The position numbers and the translations under genes are program-made. From the NCBI GenBank assembly GCA_017410265.1, contig JAFQRC010000011.1, positions 1 to 64,000 on the forward strand: a DNA stretch of 64,000 nucleotides, written 5' to 3'. How positions within the stretch are numbered: position 1 is the stretch's first letter; the number at the start of each line of letters is the position of its first letter. Under the pieces are notes generated by a model. The model had not been told where the DNA came from. It worked only from the letters and a program-made list of their open reading frames with translations, and made no database searches. This DNA is from Ruminococcus sp. Its GTDB lineage: Bacteria > Bacillota > Clostridia > Oscillospirales > Acutalibacteraceae. This document shows positions 26,737-35,331 of this stretch, in pieces.

Positions 26737-26758
26737 TAAAGCTTAATAAAACAATTTA

Positions 26759-26784
26759 GGGAGAGCATTTCGCTCTCCCTTTTT
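26759..26784 (+). terminator. Terminator of rpoBC
   Basis: GGGAGAGC (26759-26766), loop, GCTCTCCC (26772-26779), then TTTTT. Confidence 0.92.
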
Positions 26785-26797
26785 GTTGCAAAAAACT

Positions 26798-26826
26798 ACG
26801 GCTCAGGTAAGTACTGAGCCGTTTTT
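26798..26826 (+). terminator. Second terminator after rpoC
   Basis: ACGGCTCAG (26798-26806) and CTGAGCCGT (26814-26822), then TTTT. A back-up terminator. Confidence 0.85.
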
Positions 26827-26836
26827 GCGTCTGTAG

Positions 26837-27005
26837 TTTGGTACTGCGTACAGCGATATCACGCCTTACCTACCTCGCATCTTTTTCAAATTTCTACTGT
26901 TCCTCTGTCTCTTGCTAAAATCAAGAAATAAAGCATATTCTTGATTTTTTAACGCGAGACTTCGCTCACATTGAAATTTGAAAAGCTCGGTGGTTCGGAC
27001 GCTTA
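26837..27005 (+). repeat. Structured intergenic repeat (stop-codon-anchored family), copy A
   Basis: Contains CAGCGATATCACGCC (26851-26865) and ends GGACGCTTA at the stop codon of the minus-strand rubredoxin gene. The outer stem pairs CTTTTTCAAATTTC (26881-26894) with GAAATTTGAAAAG (26973-26985). The inner stem pairs AAAATCAAGAA (26917-26927) with TTCTTGATTTT (26938-26948). Copy D at 48378 has both stems with different but still complementary bases. Confidence 0.7.
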
Positions 27006-27614
27006 AAGCTTTTCAAACACATCAACCCCGTGTTTACACAACGGGCAGATGAAGTCTTCGGGGAGTTCCTCACCCTCGTAGACATAACCGCAGATGGTGC
27101 ATACCCAGCCTTTGGACTTTTGCTTTTCCTGTGGCTTTGGTTTTACATTTGCGTGATAGTAAGCATAGGTCATCGACGGCTTGTCTGACAGCACCTTTGC
27201 TTCTGTCACTTCGCAGATGAACATAGTGTGGGTGTCTAAATCGACTTCCTTTTCGACTTTAAGAGAGAAGAAAGCGTTTGAATAATCAGGCTGGATAACA
27301 AGTCCGTTGTCACTTCTGTTTAAGTGAGGGGACACAAATTTCTCCACATTTTTACCACTCTGAAAACCGAAGTATTCAAAAATCACAAACGGGGTTTCTT
27401 CGTGTAAACAGTTTACATTCATAATACCTGTATTTTTCACCATATCGTGGGTGAGGTTTTGCTTGTTGATAGTGACAGCTACTCTCAGCTTATTATCCGT
27501 GAGCTGGGTGACAGTGTTTACGATACAGCCGTTGTCCTTGTCGCCCTCTTTAGCGGTGACGATGTAAAGTCCGTAGCCGATTTTAAACATAGCGGTTTTA
27601 TTTATTTCGCTCAT
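27003..27614 (-). CDS. High-molecular-weight rubredoxin (flavin reductase-rubredoxin fusion)
   Basis: A 203-residue fusion. Residues 1-150 form an FMN-binding flavin reductase-like domain (YGLYIVTAKEGDKDNGCIVN... is the N-terminal signature). Residues 168-203 form a rubredoxin: CTICGYVYEGEELPEDF and CPLCKHG supply the four Cys ligands for one iron. In anaerobic Clostridia such proteins accept NADH electrons and pass them to flavodiiron proteins or rubrerythrin for O2 and H2O2 removal. AGGAGGA precedes ATG 27614. The stop codon forms the edge of repeat copy A. Confidence 0.92.
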   Translation of the reverse strand: MSEINKTAMFKIGYGLYIVTAKEGDKDNGCIVNTVTQLTDNKLRVAVTINKQNLTHDMVKNTGIMNVNCLHEETPFVIFEYFGFQSGKNVEKFVSPHLNRSDNGLVIQPDYSNAFFSLKVEKEVDLDTHTMFICEVTEAKVLSDKPSMTYAYYHANVKPKPQEKQKSKGWVCTICGYVYEGEELPEDFICPLCKHGVDVFEKL

Positions 27615-27722
27615 TATAATTCCTCCTGCTTTTTGCTTTTATATATGTAATTGTATAGAAAATTGTGCGTGTAGTCAATAATTTTATGTCGTAAAGAAGA
27701 CAATAAAACATTCAAAAAAGGA

Positions 27723-27751
27723 TTGACAAAAGGGTGACATTTATGTTATTA
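27723..27751 (+). promoter_or_regulatory. Promoter of the str operon
   Basis: TTGACA (27723-27728) and TTATTA (27746-27751), 17-base spacer, about 210 bases upstream of rpsL. Confidence 0.7.
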
Positions 27752-27757
27752 TCGGTA

Positions 27758-27960
27758 ATTGTGGGAAAGGGCGCATTCTGGGTCTTTTTCGTTGGTTAAA
27801 AGCTTTAAAAAACCGCGATTTTTCCTGAGATTTTAGTGCAAATCCCACAATCATAATATAGTGTGTTTTTCGGTCCATACTAGTATGTGTCCGATGACAT
27901 ATAGCAAAAGTTTCTTTTGCAGTTAATTTTCTTATAACTTTGGAAAGGAGGAAACTATCA
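27758..27960 (+). promoter_or_regulatory. Structured rpsL leader
   Basis: ATTGTGGGA (27758-27766) pairs perfectly with TCCCACAAT (27843-27851), closing a large loop. A second hairpin is centred on the palindrome CATACTAGTATG (about 27876-27887), flanked by TCGG/CCGA. No gene lies here. Ribosomal-protein leaders are often autoregulatory; that is inferred. Confidence 0.5.
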
Positions 27961-28374
27961 ATGCCAACCTTTAATCAGTTAGTTCGTAAGGGCAGAGAGG
28001 TAAGTGAGAAGAAGTCAACCGCTCCTGCACTTTTGAAGGGCTGGAACTCTCAGAAAAACAGAGCTATCAACCAGAAGTCCCCTCAGAAGCGCGGTGTTTG
28101 TACTGCAGTAAAGACTGCTACCCCTAAGAAGCCTAACTCAGCGCTTAGAAAGATCGCCAGAGTAAGACTTTCAAACGGTATCGAAGTCAGTTCCTACATC
28201 CCTGGCGTTGGCCACAACCTTCAGGAGCACTCCGTTGTTCTTATTCGTGGCGGACGTGTTAAGGACTTACCTGGTGTACGTTACCATATCATTCGTGGTA
28301 CACTCGATACACAGGGTGTTTCAGGCCGTAATCAGGCCAGATCAAAGTATGGCGCAAAGCGTCCAAAGAAGTAA
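27961..28374 (+). CDS. rpsL: 30S ribosomal protein S12
   Basis: A 137-residue decoding-centre protein. [12 protein letters not shown] opens it, and the conserved loops [15 protein letters not shown] and [18 protein letters not shown] carry the streptomycin-related lysines. ATG 27961 is chosen because AAAGGAGGAA is close upstream. The S12-typical insert after residue 25 is present. It is the first gene of the str operon. Confidence 0.98.
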   Translation: MPTFNQLVRKGREVSEKKSTAPALLKGWNSQKNRAINQKSPQKRGVCTAVKTATPKKPNSALRKIARVRLSNGIEVSSYIPGVGHNLQEHSVVLIRGGRVKDLPGVRYHIIRGTLDTQGVSGRNQARSKYGAKRPKK

Positions 28375-28515
28375 GGAATTGACGACTCACAGTTAAATTT
28401 AACTGAAACTGTATAGCTACAGTGGTTTATATATAGACCTCTGTGTGCATATACGGGGGTTAGTCACTTTCGAGTACCTAAGATTTCTCAATATTTGTGA
28501 AGGAGGGAAGTAAAG

Positions 28516-28986
28516 ATGCCAAGAAGAGGTCAGATCGCAAAACGTGATGTTTTGCCAGATCCGGTTTATAACTCAAAGCTCGTTACTCGTCTTATCAACA
28601 ACATCATGCTCGACGGCAAAAAGGGTGTTGCTCAGAAAATTGTATACGGTGCATTCGACATCATCACAGATAAGACAGGTAAAGATGCTCTCGAAGTTTT
28701 CGAGCAGGCTATGGAAAACGTAATGCCAGAGCTCGAAGTTAAGGCTAGACGTGTCGGCGGTGCTACTTATCAGGTTCCAATCAAGGTAAGAGACGCTAGA
28801 AAGCAGACACTCGGTCTTAGATGGCTCACAACATATTCAAGAGCCAGAAGCGAGAGAACAATGAAAGAGAGACTTGCCGGTGAGATCCTTGATGCAGTCA
28901 ACGGTGCTGGTGGCGCGTTCAAGAAGCGCGAAGATACACACAAGATGGCTGAAGCTAACAAGGCGTTTGCTCACTATAGTTGGTAA
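28516..28986 (+). CDS. rpsG: 30S ribosomal protein S7
   Basis: A 156-residue primary 16S-binding protein at the head of the 30S subunit. [16 protein letters not shown] and [26 protein letters not shown] are typical. AAGGAGGGAAG lies ahead of ATG. The 141-base gap after rpsL contains a short hairpin (TAAATTTA-type) but no gene. Confidence 0.98.
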   Translation: MPRRGQIAKRDVLPDPVYNSKLVTRLINNIMLDGKKGVAQKIVYGAFDIITDKTGKDALEVFEQAMENVMPELEVKARRVGGATYQVPIKVRDARKQTLGLRWLTTYSRARSERTMKERLAGEILDAVNGAGGAFKKREDTHKMAEANKAFAHYSW

Positions 28987-29021
28987 TATAGTCTCTAGCA
29001 AAATACACGAAGGAGGATATT

Positions 29022-31100
29022 ATGCCAAGGCAGGTATCGCTTGAAAATACTAGAAACATCGGTATCATGGCGCACATCGATGCCGGTAAAACAACTACTA
29101 CAGAAAGAATTCTGTACTACACAGGTGTTAACCACAAGATCGGTGAAACCCACGAAGGCGCTGCTACCATGGACTGGATGGAGCAGGAGCAGGAGCGTGG
29201 TATCACTATCACATCTGCGGCTACAACCTGTTTCTGGAAAGATAACAGAATCAACATCATCGACACTCCTGGACACGTTGACTTCACAGTAGAGGTTGAG
29301 CGTTCACTTCGTGTACTTGACGGTTCTGTTACAGTACTTTGTGCTAAGGGCGGCGTTGAGCCACAGTCAGAGACTGTATGGCGTCAGGCTGATAACTATA
29401 AAGTACCTAGAATGGTTTATGTAAACAAGATGGATATCATGGGTGCTGATTTCTACCACGTTGTTCAGATGATGAAGGACAGACTTAAGTGTAATGCTGT
29501 TCCAATTCAGCTTCCAATCGGCGTAGAAGATACATTCAATGGTATCATCGACCTCGTTACTATGACTGCTGAGTCTTACGGCGGTAAAAACGGCGAGGAG
29601 AGAATTGCTATCGATATCCCACAGGATATGATGGACAAGGCACAGGAGTACCATGAGGCTCTTATCGAAGCTGTTGCTGAGACTTCTGAGGAGCTCATGG
29701 AGAAATACTTCGGTGGCGAAGAAATCACAGTTGAAGAGATTAAGACAGCTATCCGTAAGGCTACTATCGCTAACGAGATGGTTCCTGTATGTTGTGGTAC
29801 TTCTTACCGTAACAAGGGCGTTCAGAAGCTTCTTGACGCAGTTATCGACTACATGCCTGCTCCAACAGACATTCCTGCTATCAAGGGTGTTGACTGTGAA
29901 ACAGGCGAAGAGTGCGAAAGACATTCTTCAGACACAGAGCCATTTGCTGCTCTCGCGTTCAAGATTGCTACAGACCCTTATGTTGGTAAGCTCTGCTTCT
30001 TCAGAGTTTATTCAGGTAAAGTTGATAAGGGCACAGCTGTTTACAACTCTACTAAAGATAAGACTGAAAGAGTTGGCCGTATCTTACAGATGCACGCTAA
30101 CGACAGAAAAGATATCGACTGCTGCTACGCAGGTGATATCGCTGCTGCAGTAGGCTTAAAGCACACTACAACAGGTGACACACTCTGTGACGAGGATCAC
30201 GCAGTTATCCTTGAGTCTATGGAGTTCCCAGAGCCTGTTATCAAGGTTGCTATCGAGCCAAAGACTAAGGCAGGTCAGGAGAAGATGGGTATCGCTCTTG
30301 CAAAGCTTGCAGAAGAAGACCCAACCTTCAAGGCTTATACAGACGAAGAAACTGGACAGACTATCATCGCTGGTATGGGTGAGCTTCACCTTGAAATCAT
30401 CGTTGACAGACTTCTTAGAGAATTCAAAGTAGAAGCTAACATCGGTAAGCCACAGGTTGCTTACAAAGAGACTATCCGCACTGAAGCTGACGTTGACCAG
30501 AAATATGCTCGTCAGTCAGGTGGTAAGGGTCAGTACGGTCACGTTAAGATGAGAATTTCTCCTAACCCAACACAGGGTTATGAGTTTGTAAACTCAGTAG
30601 TCGGCGGTGCTATCCCTAAGGAATATATCCCTGCTGTTGACGCAGGTGTACAGGGCGCTATGCTCTCAGGTATCTTAGCTGGCTACAATGTAGTTGATGT
30701 TAAGGTAGAAGTATACGACGGTTCATACCACGAAGTTGACTCATCTGAAATGGCGTTTAAGATTGCCGGTTCTATGGCATTCAAAGAGGCTATGAGAAAG
30801 GCAGACCCAGTGCTGCTCGAGCCTATCATGAAGGTATCTGTCGTTGTTCCTGAGGAATACGCAGGTACAGTATTCGGCGACTTCAACTCTCGTCGTGGTG
30901 CTGTAACAGGTCAGGAAATCGAGAACGGTACAGCTAGAATCACAGCTCATGTTCCACTTTCTAACATGTTCGGTTACGCTACAGACCTCCGTTCAAAGAC
31001 ACAGGGTCGTGGCCAGTACGTTATGGAACCATCACATCACGCTGAAGTTCCTAAGAATGTCGGCGAAGAAATCATGTCCGAGCGTGCAAAGAAGGACTAA
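29022..31100 (+). CDS. fusA: Elongation factor G
   Basis: A 692-residue translocation GTPase. G1 is [16 protein letters not shown]3 DTPGHVDF and G4 NKMD; domains II to V follow at normal length. It lies 35 bases after rpsG with AAGGAGG ahead, in the classical rpsL-rpsG-fusA-tuf order. Confidence 0.99.
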   Translation: MPRQVSLENTRNIGIMAHIDAGKTTTTERILYYTGVNHKIGETHEGAATMDWMEQEQERGITITSAATTCFWKDNRINIIDTPGHVDFTVEVERSLRVLDGSVTVLCAKGGVEPQSETVWRQADNYKVPRMVYVNKMDIMGADFYHVVQMMKDRLKCNAVPIQLPIGVEDTFNGIIDLVTMTAESYGGKNGEERIAIDIPQDMMDKAQEYHEALIEAVAETSEELMEKYFGGEEITVEEIKTAIRKATIANEMVPVCCGTSYRNKGVQKLLDAVIDYMPAPTDIPAIKGVDCETGEECERHSSDTEPFAALAFKIATDPYVGKLCFFRVYSGKVDKGTAVYNSTKDKTERVGRILQMHANDRKDIDCCYAGDIAAAVGLKHTTTGDTLCDEDHAVILESMEFPEPVIKVAIEPKTKAGQEKMGIALAKLAEEDPTFKAYTDEETGQTIIAGMGELHLEIIVDRLLREFKVEANIGKPQVAYKETIRTEADVDQKYARQSGGKGQYGHVKMRISPNPTQGYEFVNSVVGGAIPKEYIPAVDAGVQGAMLSGILAGYNVVDVKVEVYDGSYHEVDSSEMAFKIAGSMAFKEAMRKADPVLLEPIMKVSVVVPEEYAGTVFGDFNSRRGAVTGQEIENGTARITAHVPLSNMFGYATDLRSKTQGRGQYVMEPSHHAEVPKNVGEEIMSERAKKD

Positions 31101-31206
31101 AATATTTGCACAATTTATAAAAAGCTATTGCAATTCTTAGAAAGAATTGTTAAAATATGCTCAACTAAGGTTAATTAATTTAACAAATAAAGGGAGGAAA
31201 TTTCCA

Positions 31207-32409
31207 ATGGCAAGAGAAAAGTTTGAAAGAAGTAAGCCGCATGTTAACATCGGTACTATCGGTCACGTTGACCACGGTAAGACAACACTTACAGCTGCTA
31301 TCACAAAGGTTTTAAACCTCGGTGGCGACGCAGAATTCGTTGATTATGCAAACATCGATAAGGCTCCAGAAGAGAGAGAGCGTGGTATCACAATCAACAC
31401 AGCTCACGTTGAGTATCAGACAGCTACTCGTCACTATGCTCACGTTGACTGCCCAGGACATGCTGACTATGTTAAGAACATGATCACTGGTGCTGCTCAG
31501 ATGGACGGCGCTATCCTCGTTGTTTCTGCTGCTGACGGCCCAATGCCACAGACAAGAGAGCACATCCTTCTCTCCCGTCAGGTAGGCGTTCCTTACATCG
31601 TTGTATTCATGAACAAGTGTGACCAGGTTGACGACGAAGAGCTCCTCGAGCTCGTTGAGATGGAAATCCGTGACCTCTTAAATGAGTACGAGTTCCCAGG
31701 CGACGACACACCAATCATCAAGGGTTCTGCTTATGTAGCTCTCACAAGTGCTTCAAATGATCCAGCTGCTGCTGAGTATGCTTGCATCCACGAGCTCATG
31801 GACGCTGTTGACAGCTTTATCCCAACACCAGAGAGAAAGGCTGACCAGCCATTCCTTATGCCTGTTGAGGACGTATTCACAATCACAGGCCGTGGTACAG
31901 TTGCTACAGGTAGAGTAGAGAGAGGCCAGATCAACACTTCTGAGGAAGTTGAAATCGTTGGTCTTACAGACGAGAAGAGAAAAGTTGTTGTTACAGGTCT
32001 TGAGATGTTCAGAAAGACTCTTGACTATGCTGAGGCAGGCGACAACGTAGGTGTACTCCTCCGTGGTGTTCAGAGAACAGAGATCGAAAGAGGTCAGGTT
32101 CTTGCTAAGCCAGGCACAATCCAGCCACACACAAAATTCCGTGGCCAGGTTTACGTTCTTACAAAGGACGAAGGTGGCCGTCATACACCATTCTTCAACA
32201 ACTACCGTCCACAGTTCTACTTCAGAACAACTGACGTTACAGGTACAATCTCTCTCCCAGAGGGCGTAGAGATGTGCATGCCTGGTGATAACGTTGAAAT
32301 GGACGTTGAGCTTATCACTCCTATCGCTATCGAAGTTGGTCTTCGTTTCGCTATCCGTGAAGGCGGTAGAACAGTAGGTTCAGGCGCAGTTATCGCTGTT
32401 AACGAATAA
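31207..32409 (+). CDS. tuf: Elongation factor Tu
   Basis: A 400-residue GTPase that carries aminoacyl-tRNA to the ribosome. [14 protein letters not shown] is G1, [12 protein letters not shown] is G3 and NKCD is G4. The start [14 protein letters not shown] at 31207 is fixed by AGGGAGGAAA; a longer upstream frame has no such site. It ends the str operon. Confidence 0.99.
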   Translation: MAREKFERSKPHVNIGTIGHVDHGKTTLTAAITKVLNLGGDAEFVDYANIDKAPEERERGITINTAHVEYQTATRHYAHVDCPGHADYVKNMITGAAQMDGAILVVSAADGPMPQTREHILLSRQVGVPYIVVFMNKCDQVDDEELLELVEMEIRDLLNEYEFPGDDTPIIKGSAYVALTSASNDPAAAEYACIHELMDAVDSFIPTPERKADQPFLMPVEDVFTITGRGTVATGRVERGQINTSEEVEIVGLTDEKRKVVVTGLEMFRKTLDYAEAGDNVGVLLRGVQRTEIERGQVLAKPGTIQPHTKFRGQVYVLTKDEGGRHTPFFNNYRPQFYFRTTDVTGTISLPEGVEMCMPGDNVEMDVELITPIAIEVGLRFAIREGGRTVGSGAVIAVNE

Positions 32410-32463
32410 TTTCAGTACCTAAGGACTCTTCTATCCTTAACTGAAACTCAATATCAAAGCAGT

Positions 32464-32495
32464 ACAGCCTCCCAGAGTTTTGGGAGGCTGTTTTA
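32464..32495 (+). terminator. Terminator of the str operon
   Basis: ACAGCCTCCC (32464-32473) and GGGAGGCTGT (32482-32491), then TTTAC. Confidence 0.92.
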
Positions 32496-32504
32496 CTTTC
32501 TGGT

Positions 32505-32880
32505 GCCTTAAGGCGAGGAAATAAACCCCCGGTTCTACCGGGGGAAGATAAACAAGTGGAGCGTAATAAGGCTTCCCCTTAAGGGGAAGCTGTCAGCGAA
32601 GGTGACTGATGAGGTGTAGAACACAAAGTGTTCGTAATAAAGTAAAACAAAAGCATTAATGGTCTTGTCAACCTATATGGTGTTTGTTATTGTTCTAATT
32701 GACTGCCCAGAAACCTTGATGGTCTTATCGACCTATATGTAACAACCGTAGGGGAGCCCCTCTGCGGGCTCCCGCGTGTGTGCCATCAACAATTATTATT
32801 TATTATCTATTCTTTATTATCTATTATCTATATGTTATACGATGTGAAGAACTCATCTCCAACATTAGATGCGATATGTT
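32505..32880. repeat. Gene-free cluster of dispersed repeats
   Basis: No gene in about 480 bases. Units seen are: a perfect hairpin CCCCCGGT-TCT-ACCGGGGG (about 32526-32544); the palindrome GCTTCCCCTTAAGGGGAAGC (about 32571-32590) followed by a GTCAGCGAAGGTGACTGATG block of a type common in gut Clostridia; two GGTCTTRTCRAYCTAYWTG units (about 32661 and 32721); the GTAGGGGAGC..GCGGGCTCCCG unit at 32748-32774, shared with 36855 and 44190; and a TTATCTAT-rich low-complexity tract (about 32795-32835). Confidence 0.6.
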
Positions 32881-32931
32881 TCTTTTTATAAGTCGTTGTG
32901 GATACCGCGTACGGTATTTGTATATTCCTAC

Positions 32932-32960
32932 TTGAAATATTCACGCAAATAGTGTATCCT
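32932..32960 (+). promoter_or_regulatory. Promoter of the DUF1292-lipoprotein pair
   Basis: TTGAAA (32932-32937) and TATCCT (32955-32960), 17-base spacer, 28 bases before the start codon. Confidence 0.6.
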
Positions 32961-32988
32961 TTTAGCATAACTTTAAGGAGGAATCGCT

Positions 32989-33279
32989 ATGCTTAATAAT
33001 GAAGATATGAATGAAGTTTACGAGCCACAGATTGTTGTGCTTGAGGATAACGAGGGCAACGAGGTTGAGTTTGAGCTTTTAGATGTTGTTGAATATGAGG
33101 GTGAGGAGTACATCGTGCTCATCGAAAACGACGAGGAAGCCCAGGATGTCACAATTCTCAAAATCGAGAGTATCGACGACGAAACTGAGGAGTATTTCGG
33201 CATCGACGACGAAGAACTGCTCCAGAATATTTTTGAAGTTTTCAAGGAGAAGTATAAGGATGAGTTCGACTTTGAATAA
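32989..33279 (+). CDS. DUF1292 family protein
   Basis: A 96-residue, very acidic protein. The pattern PQIVVLEDNEGNEVEFELLD, VVEYEGEEYIVLIEND and DVTILKIE is that of DUF1292, a small family of unknown function widespread in Firmicutes, often near the Holliday-junction resolvase gene yrrK. Here that neighbour is missing and the gene instead overlaps a lipoprotein gene. AAGGAGGAA precedes ATG. Confidence 0.88.
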   Translation: MLNNEDMNEVYEPQIVVLEDNEGNEVEFELLDVVEYEGEEYIVLIENDEEAQDVTILKIESIDDETEEYFGIDDEELLQNIFEVFKEKYKDEFDFE

Positions 33280-33718
33280 GGTGCTAAGAGCCGTTGTGGC
33301 AGTTATGCTCTGCGTTTGCATCTGCTTTGCTTTTACTGCCTGCACTAAGAACACTAAGAACATCAAAGGCGCTGACCAGATTTGTGTCAGCGGTGCTTTG
33401 TACGAAAGCTTTATGTATGTTTTTACAGACGAGGTATTTGTTGATGAGATGGTTACTATTTTCAACGATGCTAAGTATGAAATAAGCGACACACCTGTTG
33501 ATATGATGACTGCAGGAGAGTGTCTGAGCTTTACTTTCAGCAAGGGCAACGATACACTGAGTAAGTTCATCGTTGATAAATCAGGCACCTTCTGCTTTGT
33601 AGCAGGTGAGCAGTCGTACAAGCTTGTGACTGACTTTGACTTTGACTATGTCAAAGGGCTGGTTGACGAGCAGATAAAGGCTTTAAACGGCACTGAAGCT
33701 ACACCTGACGAGGTGTAA
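33260..33718 (+). CDS. Small lipoprotein of unknown function
   Basis: A 152-residue precursor with a signal peptide ending in a lipobox (CICFAFTAC, Cys about residue 25), so it is probably membrane-anchored outside the cell. The mature part contains FDFDYVKGLVDEQI near the end; no family is recognised. ATG 33260 lies inside the last 20 bases of the DUF1292 gene with AAGGAG and AAGGA just before it, implying coupled translation. A terminator follows. Confidence 0.75.
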   Translation: MSSTLNKVLRAVVAVMLCVCICFAFTACTKNTKNIKGADQICVSGALYESFMYVFTDEVFVDEMVTIFNDAKYEISDTPVDMMTAGECLSFTFSKGNDTLSKFIVDKSGTFCFVAGEQSYKLVTDFDFDYVKGLVDEQIKALNGTEATPDEV

Positions 33719-33733
33719 AAGAGAATAAAAAAG

Positions 33734-33765
33734 AGAGAGCATTTGTGATGAATGCTCTCTTTTTG
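33734..33765 (+). terminator. Terminator of the DUF1292-lipoprotein pair
   Basis: AGAGAGCATT (33734-33743) and AATGCTCTCT (33751-33760), then TTTTT. It also serves the convergent queT gene. Confidence 0.9.
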
Positions 33766-33772
33766 TTTGTCA

Positions 33773-34312
33773 TTATATGTTTTTATGAAGTTTATTAAAC
33801 AGGTTTAAATGCTCTAGAAGCTTATAGAAAGGCAGTCCGAGGATTACGCAGACTCCGAGTTCGCCTAAAGCTACCATACCGCCCTGAAGCAAAAAGCTTC
33901 CGATATGAAACGGTCCTTCTATAAGGAAGATTTCAAGCTCCAAGCCGATGATAACACCATTTGCCAGAACAGGCATAAAAGACGAGAGTACAGGCAGTTT
34001 AAACCATTTTACATCTCTTAGTTTGTACATAAGGCTCACTGCTACAAAGGTAGCAAATGTGCCGAAAACGATGTCGAGCGGAAGTGCGCCGACATTAAGG
34101 AGATTTGAAATCAGCGTGCCCAAAGTCAGTCCCCATACTGCAGACGGGGTGAACAGTGCTAAAATGCATAAAATCTCAGAAAGCCTGAATTGTATAGCCA
34201 TCGAAGTAGACCCCGGGAGCAGAAACTCCTGAGCGTAAGTCAGCACAATGTAAAGGGAAGCTATCAGCGCGCCCTCAACCAGGTAGTAAACCTTTTTGTT
34301 TTTCATATTCAT
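33773..34312 (-). CDS. queT: QueT-type ECF transporter S component (queuosine precursor uptake)
   Basis: A 179-residue membrane protein with about five to six helices. EGALIASLYIVLTYAQEFL, IQFRLSEILCILALFTPSAVWGLTLGTLISNLL and LPLDIVFGTFAT are the motifs of the QueT family, which binds queuosine precursors for the energy-coupling-factor transporter; the shared ATPases lie elsewhere. The leader upstream looks like a preQ1-type sensor, agreeing with the assignment. GAGGA precedes ATG 34312 with short spacing; ATG 34306 is an alternative. Confidence 0.88.
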   Translation of the reverse strand: MNMKNKKVYYLVEGALIASLYIVLTYAQEFLLPGSTSMAIQFRLSEILCILALFTPSAVWGLTLGTLISNLLNVGALPLDIVFGTFATFVAVSLMYKLRDVKWFKLPVLSSFMPVLANGVIIGLELEIFLIEGPFHIGSFLLQGGMVALGELGVCVILGLPFYKLLEHLNLFNKLHKNI

Positions 34313-34317
34313 TTGTC

Positions 34318-34380
34318 CTCTTTCACTTAGTTTTGATTTATAGCGTGAGCTAAAGTCAGGAAGTTTTCGAACTGACTAAG
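34318..34380 (-). promoter_or_regulatory. Candidate preQ1-type riboswitch in the queT leader
   Basis: The short leader between the promoter and the queT start has a hairpin (AGTC..GACT, about 34377-34352 on the minus strand with an AGTT-CGAA-AACT core), then TTTAGCTCACGC, then an A-rich tail AAAACTAAG. CTAA can pair back to TTAG to form a pseudoknot, and the tail runs into the ribosome site. Short leaders with a CTAA tail before queT are typical of preQ1 sensors. The exact class (I or III) cannot be fixed by eye. Confidence 0.45.
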
Positions 34381-34384
34381 GGCC

Positions 34385-34413
34385 ATTGTAGCATAAATAA
34401 GGAGCGTTTGCAA
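34385..34413 (-). promoter_or_regulatory. Promoter of queT
   Basis: Minus strand: TTGCAA (34413-34408) and TACAAT (34390-34385), 17-base spacer; the start is expected at about 34378. Confidence 0.75.
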
Positions 34414-34419
34414 GGGGGA

Positions 34420-34558
34420 GTACGATATCACGCCTCGTTGTCCTACGCTGTTCCTCGGAATAACTCCTACTCGAGCCCCACCCGTCGAACACTTCGTGTT
34501 CTGTGGGCGGTTCTGCTCATCTGTCGTTATCTCGAGGGCTACGGACCTCGGCGCTTAA
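34420..34558 (+). repeat. Structured intergenic repeat, copy B
   Basis: Begins with CGATATCACGCC (34423-34434) and ends CCTCGGCGCTTAA (34546-34558). The interior hairpin is GAACAC-TTC-GTGTTC within CCCAC..GTGGG. The end segment TCGAGGGCTACGGACCTCGG is identical in copy D (reverse strand). This copy is not at a stop codon; a minus-strand terminator abuts it. Confidence 0.6.
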
Positions 34559-34561
34559 AAT

Positions 34562-34592
34562 AAAACAACAAAACCACCCGAAATCGAGTGGT
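34562..34592 (-). terminator. Terminator of the 34645 gene
   Basis: Minus strand: ACCACTCGA and TCGGGTGGT arms (34592-34573), then TTTTGTTGTTTT. Confidence 0.8.
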
Positions 34593-34644
34593 CCTGCTGC
34601 TTTAGGATTTGAAATTAACGATTAAAAAATCAGCTTATATTAGA

Positions 34645-34908
34645 TTAAGCAATCTTTGTTGGTTCGCCGAGTAAGTTGAGTCTGAACAGCTTACTCTCAT
34701 CTTCTTTGTTTTCACAAACTACGAAAGCTTCTGAAATCTTGCCGCCCTCGATAAGTCTTGTGAGACCTACCAGCTGACAAAGCTTGCTCTTAAGATTGAG
34801 TTTATCTCCCTCTGGGGTAACGAGAAATACGTTGCCTTTGCAAGTGTCAAGCACGGTGAGGAACTCAGAAACATCAACATTGTGTAAACTCATGATAGGT
34901 GTAATCAT
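34645..34908 (-). CDS. Hypothetical 87-residue protein
   Basis: The sequence begins MITPIMSLHNVDVSEFLTVL and includes GNVFLVTPEGDKLNLKSKLCQLVGL. It is soluble and mildly acidic, with no signal and no recognised family. ATG 34908 is fixed by AAGGAGGT. A strong promoter (35028-35055) and a terminator make it a monocistronic gene, so it is well expressed and probably real. Confidence 0.7.
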   Translation of the reverse strand: MITPIMSLHNVDVSEFLTVLDTCKGNVFLVTPEGDKLNLKSKLCQLVGLTRLIEGGKISEAFVVCENKEDESKLFRLNLLGEPTKIA

Positions 34909-35027
34909 AGTAGTTACCTCCTTATAAAATTTTCGTGCTGCCATTTACCATTTGGCTATATTCCTAAATACTGTTCGGGGTGTGTGACCCGAATAGCAGT
35001 CAAGTGGACTTCGTCTTGACAATTGTT
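34909..35027 (-). promoter_or_regulatory. Leader of the 34645 gene
   Basis: About 115 bases of leader. TTCGGG (34995-34990) and CCCGAA (34981-34976) form a hairpin on the minus strand, and TCAAG/CTTGA form a second one near 35018-35000. No small frame is evident. Confidence 0.4.
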
Positions 35028-35055
35028 ATTATAGCAAGATTTTCATTAATGTCAA
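35028..35055 (-). promoter_or_regulatory. Promoter of the 34645 gene
   Basis: Minus strand: TTGACA (35055-35050) and TATAAT (35033-35028), 16-base spacer; both hexamers are consensus. Confidence 0.85.
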
Positions 35056-35268
35056 CAAAACAAGCCTAATTTCTTTGTGCAAAATGCCGACGAGTTCCAC
35101 ATAAATAACTAACAATATGGAAACTCAATTGTTAATGTCACACAAATGCTTCGACAGAAAGTCTTACATTTGAAATATCACTGTAATTTCTTTCGTGAAA
35201 TTAAACAAAGTGCCTCCCGATTTTAAAATTTAGTGCAACATTTAGCCGAAATTAGTTTTTGAGAGGTG
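35056..35268. other. Gene-free intergenic stretch
   Basis: Lies between two divergent promoters. I see no gene, hairpin or repeat in it. Confidence 0.5.
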
Positions 35269-35298
35269 TTGTATTTGAGCGAAAGTTTGTGTTATAAT
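35269..35298 (+). promoter_or_regulatory. Promoter of the phosphohexomutase gene
   Basis: TTGTAT (35269-35274) and TATAAT (35293-35298), 18-base spacer, 34 bases before ATG. Confidence 0.65.
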
Positions 35299-35331
35299 AG
35301 CTTTTGGTATTAAAAGTAAAGGAGAATTCGT

